The notes below the pieces were generated by a model. The model was not told the DNA's origin, did not search any database, and saw nothing but the letters and a program-made list of their open reading frames with translations. A stretch of 8,490 nt of DNA from UKL13-2 sp043744255 (GTDB lineage: Bacteria > Pseudomonadota > Gammaproteobacteria > Burkholderiales > Usitatibacteraceae): positions 1-8,490 of the forward strand of contig JAYTVA010000013.1 in assembly GCA_043744255.1 (NCBI GenBank), in the 5' to 3' direction. Position 1 is the stretch's first letter. The number at the start of each line of letters is the position of its first letter. Of the stretch, positions 6,521 to 8,490 are shown piece by piece. The position numbers and the translations under genes are program-made.

Positions 6521-7210
6521 TTAAGCCTTCCAGCGATAGCCCATGCCGTACACCGTTTCAATTTCATCGAATGCCGCATCGACGACCTGAAATTTTTTGC
6601 GCATGCGCTTCATGTGCGAGGTGATGGTGTTTTCATCGACCACTAGCTCAGCCTCGCGCATCAACTGATCGCGGTTTTTTACGTGGCCGGGAAATTTCAC
6701 CAGCGCGTGAATCATCCAGAATTCGGTCACCGTCAGCACGACGTCTTTGGTTTTCCACGCGATTGACAGGCGATTGATGTCGAGCGACAAATCGCCGCGA
6801 TGCAACACGTCTTCCGCGCGCGTCGGCTGGCGCAACGCTTCCATGCGGCGGAATAAGGCGGCGATGCGCGCCAGCAAATGCGGCATGCTCACATCCTTGG
6901 TCACGTAATCATCGGCACCGAGCCGCAGGCCAGAAACGATGTCGATGTCGCTGTCACGTGCCGACAAAAAAATGATCGGCAGTGAGGCCGACAACGCGCG
7001 CAATTCACGGCACAAGGTAAAGCCACCATCGGCTTCGTCACCTAAACCAATGTCGATCACGGCGAGGTCGGGCATGCGGATACGCAGCGCGGCGATGGCT
7101 TCCGGGCGTGAGGCGAAGGCGGCAATTTCATAGCCGCTGCGGGCGAGCGCGTCAGAATAATTTTGCCGGATGAGTGCATCGTCTTCGACGATGGCGATAC
7201 GTTTTTGCAT
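6521..7210 (-). CDS. pdsR: Response regulator of the proteobacterial dedicated sortase system (PdsR-like)
   Basis: A 229-residue OmpR/PhoB-type regulator. The receiver domain (about 4-120) shows the acidic pair Glu9/Asp10, phospho-accepting Asp53 in AVIDIGLGDE, Ser83 at the switch position (FLSARD) and Lys105 (VTKD). The winged-helix DNA-binding domain spans about 134-228, with the recognition helix around DENTITSHMKRMRKKF (192-207) and the family-typical ending IETVYGMGYRW. The stretch IDIGLGDEADGGFTLCRELR and the phrase DSDIDIVSGLRLGADDYVTK are hallmarks, as I recall, of the regulator paired with the dedicated sortase system. It probably activates sortase and target genes when phosphorylated by the adjacent kinase. 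A GAGG ribosome binding site (complement of 7218-7221) lies 7 bases before the ATG. It is transcribed divergently from the VIT-domain gene, the obvious candidate target. Confidence 0.88.
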   Translation of the reverse strand: MQKRIAIVEDDALIRQNYSDALARSGYEIAAFASRPEAIAALRIRMPDLAVIDIGLGDEADGGFTLCRELRALSASLPIIFLSARDSDIDIVSGLRLGADDYVTKDVSMPHLLARIAALFRRMEALRQPTRAEDVLHRGDLSLDINRLSIAWKTKDVVLTVTEFWMIHALVKFPGHVKNRDQLMREAELVVDENTITSHMKRMRKKFQVVDAAFDEIETVYGMGYRWKA

Positions 7211-7241
7211 GGCGTGGCCTCATGAATTCGTGTTGGGGACG

Positions 7242-7247
7242 ACTATA
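7242..7247 (-). promoter_or_regulatory. Candidate -10 box of the pdsRS operon
   Basis: On the minus strand this reads TATAGT, five of six bases of the sigma-70 -10 consensus, and would give a 5' leader of about 25 bases before the regulator ATG. The -35 position 17 bases upstream (CGAGAG) is a poor match, which would fit a promoter needing an activator. No equally good promoter was found for the divergent VIT gene. Confidence 0.35.
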
Positions 7248-7390
7248 CCGGAACGACCTGCGCGCTCTCGATGGCGGAACGTATTGCCCGATTGTTGTCA
7301 CCTTTGATCGCAATTTCGCCACGCCTTGTGCCATGAAGCCGCCCGAATTGCGGCGCTCAATAGCATCACTGCATCACAACCACCAACTCA

Positions 7391-7394
7391 GGAG
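7391..7394 (+). promoter_or_regulatory. Ribosome binding site fixing the VIT-gene start
   Basis: GGAG (within CAGGAG) lies 6 bases before the ATG at 7401. This supports 7401 over the in-frame TTG at 7326, which would place 25 non-signal residues in front of the signal peptide. Confidence 0.7.
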
Positions 7395-7400
7395 CGCAAG

Positions 7401-8297
7401 ATGAACCAAACGTCCAAAGCCAACGCCGCCAAATTTGCCGCCGGTGATTTTTTGAAAATGTTCGCCGCCGCCATCGGCTCGGGTATCGCGGTAAGCCTTG
7501 CCGCCGCCGCCATTGCGCTGGCGCTATCGGGCAGCGCGCAAGCGAGTGAGCGCGCAGCGTTGGCAGCTGACGCTGTTGTGGCTGACCTGAAATCGGTCGC
7601 AGCACCAGGCGGCCTCTACATCGGCGGCGCGTGCGACCGCGACCCGGTCGATGTGCTGGAGCGCGATTGGCAAATTCGCATAGACGGCGACACCGCCGAG
7701 GTTCGCGTCATGCAGTCGTTTTTGATGCCGGACGAGGGCGAGGGCTTGGGCAATATCTCGGCGTTTTTCGAAGCGACGTTGCCACGCGGCGCGCAATTGA
7801 AATCCCTCAAGGCGCATGCGGGCAATACGATCCGCAGTGGCGAATTGGTGAGGCTCAACAAGGTGACCAGTTTCAATCGCGCGCAACTCAGCGCGATTGA
7901 AAAACGCAATGGGCTGTTGATGTGGAACGACGAGGGTGCAGTACAGACCGATCAAATCACCAACATCGCGCCAGGCGAATCGGTGGTCGTTGAATACACC
8001 TACACGATCAACGTCGCCAATGGACAATCAAATGCGCTCGATCTTGCGCTAACCGAAACGCAGCACGACGCCTTCGACAGCAACCGCAACGCCCGCCCTG
8101 TGACCGCCGCTGCACACGTGTGGGTCAAGTGGATCGGTGCCAAACCCCAGTATCTAAGTGGGTTTCCAGATGATTCCGTGATTGAGAAAACCATCAACGG
8201 CGCGACTGGGCTGTCGTGGTCATCGCTTGATTTATCAGCGGGCAAGAAATTCAGTCTCGCGTGGATTGGCCGCAACACCACGGTCGCCGCGCGCTAA
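7401..8297 (+). CDS. Secreted protein with a VIT-like domain, possible sortase-system component
   Basis: The 298-residue product has a signal peptide with basic residues at 6, 11 and 19, a hydrophobic Ala/Leu-rich core at about 20-42, and likely cleavage after Ala48 (AQA-SE). Residues about 83-205 resemble a VIT (vault/inter-alpha-trypsin) domain: DWQIRIDGDTAEVRVMQSF (89-107), FFEATLPRGAQLKSLKAH (122-139) and IAPGESVVVEYTYTI (189-203). The remaining 90 residues are unassigned. The usual sortase target of the Pds system begins with a VIT domain, but then carries a VWA domain and a C-terminal sorting signal with a membrane anchor. Neither is present here, and the protein ends GRNTTVAAR without a hydrophobic tail. 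It may be a stand-alone VIT protein or a shortened target. Its position, divergent from pdsR, supports membership of the system. The VIT call is from motif pattern only. Confidence 0.65.
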   Translation: MNQTSKANAAKFAAGDFLKMFAAAIGSGIAVSLAAAAIALALSGSAQASERAALAADAVVADLKSVAAPGGLYIGGACDRDPVDVLERDWQIRIDGDTAEVRVMQSFLMPDEGEGLGNISAFFEATLPRGAQLKSLKAHAGNTIRSGELVRLNKVTSFNRAQLSAIEKRNGLLMWNDEGAVQTDQITNIAPGESVVVEYTYTINVANGQSNALDLALTETQHDAFDSNRNARPVTAAAHVWVKWIGAKPQYLSGFPDDSVIEKTINGATGLSWSSLDLSAGKKFSLAWIGRNTTVAAR

Positions 8298-8305
8298 TCC
8301 AAAAC

Positions 8306-8418
8306 AACTGAACTTGGAGCCGGACGTTTGCGTGGCGGTCGCGCCATCCCTCGCAAGCCGCGCAAACGTCCTCTGGGCCATCAGTAGCGTTTTAGGGAAG
8401 GTCTGATTAAGTTCAGTT
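8306..8418. repeat. 10-bp inverted repeat enclosing the hairpin
   Basis: AACTGAACTT at 8306-8315 and its exact reverse complement AAGTTCAGTT at 8409-8418 enclose the 8322-8371 hairpin. They may be the ends of a 113-bp palindromic element, or a coincidence with the putative insertion-sequence end that starts inside the right part of this interval (8395). Confidence 0.45.
8322..8371. repeat. Strong hairpin downstream of the VIT gene
   Basis: GGACGTTTGCG (8322-8332) is the exact reverse complement of 8361-8371. The stem continues through one G-T wobble and three more pairs (GGC with GCC) to 15 bp, closing a 20-base loop. It starts 25 bases after the stop codon. No T-run follows, so it is either a Rho-independent-like structure lacking its tail, an mRNA-end stabiliser, or a REP-type repeat. 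Confidence 0.7.
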
Positions 8419-8490
8419 CTAAGCCAGAGTAGGCGCGCGCAGAAAAATTTCGACGCCGCATATGATTGATATGTAAGGAGAAATTTTTCT
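8395..8490. mobile_element. Possible IS5-family insertion sequence, left end (partial)
   Basis: GGGAAGGTCTGATTAAG at 8395-8411 resembles the terminal inverted repeats of many IS5-family elements, which often begin GGGAAGGT followed by a C/T-G-A-rich stretch. The 80 bases that follow contain no gene, which fits a short leader before a transposase outside the window. Neither the transposase nor the second end is visible, so this rests on one short similarity recalled from memory. Confidence 0.35.
8441..8490. repeat. 11-bp inverted repeat at the window edge
   Basis: AGAAAAATTTC (8441-8451) pairs perfectly with GAAATTTTTCT (8480-8490), and the stem may extend past the window end. Inside the loop a smaller hairpin CATAT-GATTG-ATATG lies at 8459-8473. 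An AAGGAG sequence (8475-8480), which looks like a ribosome binding site, partly overlaps the stem. Confidence 0.65.

Noticed and set aside
7363..7377. GCATCAC direct repeat as a regulator binding site
   Set aside because: Two 7-bp copies 8 bases apart near the ribosome binding site are too short to distinguish from chance.
7524..8027. 167-codon minus-strand open frame opposite the VIT gene
   Set aside because: The plus-strand gene has a signal peptide, domain motifs and a good ribosome binding site; the antisense frame has none.

Overview
The window looks like chromosomal DNA of a GC-rich betaproteobacterium. The best evidence is the left end, where the tail of a DUF815-type ATPase overlaps a fused Nudix hydrolase/ThiE-TenI-like gene. 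That gene pair, and a fusion of this kind, is typical of betaproteobacteria. GC-rich palindromic repeats are scattered through the window, including inside one gene. No RNA gene or CRISPR array was seen.

Layout. (1) 1-1433, plus strand: 3' end of the DUF815 ATPase gene, overlapping by 4 bases (ATGA) a 382-codon Nudix/ThiE-like fusion. A 110-bp element with perfect 14-bp terminal inverted repeats sits in frame inside the ThiE-like half. (2) 1434-2026: a non-coding stretch of about 590 bases with a REP-like hairpin touching the stop codon, a larger inverted-repeat block at 1529-1690, and a leader. (3) 2027-4804, plus strand: a tight three-gene operon for exported proteins. Its first two genes look like the N-terminal and C-terminal halves of a DUF4331 protein, one with an ordinary signal peptide and one as a lipoprotein. 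The third is a TPR lipoprotein with a repetitive, palindromic signal-peptide region and a TTG start overlapping the previous stop. (4) 4857-7210, minus strand: histidine kinase and response regulator closely resembling the PdsS/PdsR pair of the proteobacterial dedicated sortase system. (5) 7401-8297, plus strand and divergent from the regulator: a secreted protein with a VIT-like domain, the domain that begins the usual target protein of that sortase system. It has no VWA domain and no C-terminal sorting signal here. (6) 8298-8490: a 15-bp-stem hairpin, a 10-bp inverted repeat, a GGGAAGGTCTGATTAAG sequence resembling an IS5-family end, and an 11-bp inverted repeat at the window edge.

How the genes may work together. 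The kinase would sense an envelope signal and phosphorylate the OmpR-type regulator, which probably controls the divergent VIT gene and a sortase gene lying outside the window. The DUF4331-TPR operon is a separate envelope module converging on the kinase gene, and any functional link to the sortase system is inference. The items most worth a second look are the in-frame palindromic insertion in the ThiE-like barrel, the split DUF4331 protein, and the sortase regulatory pair beside a VIT-only protein.
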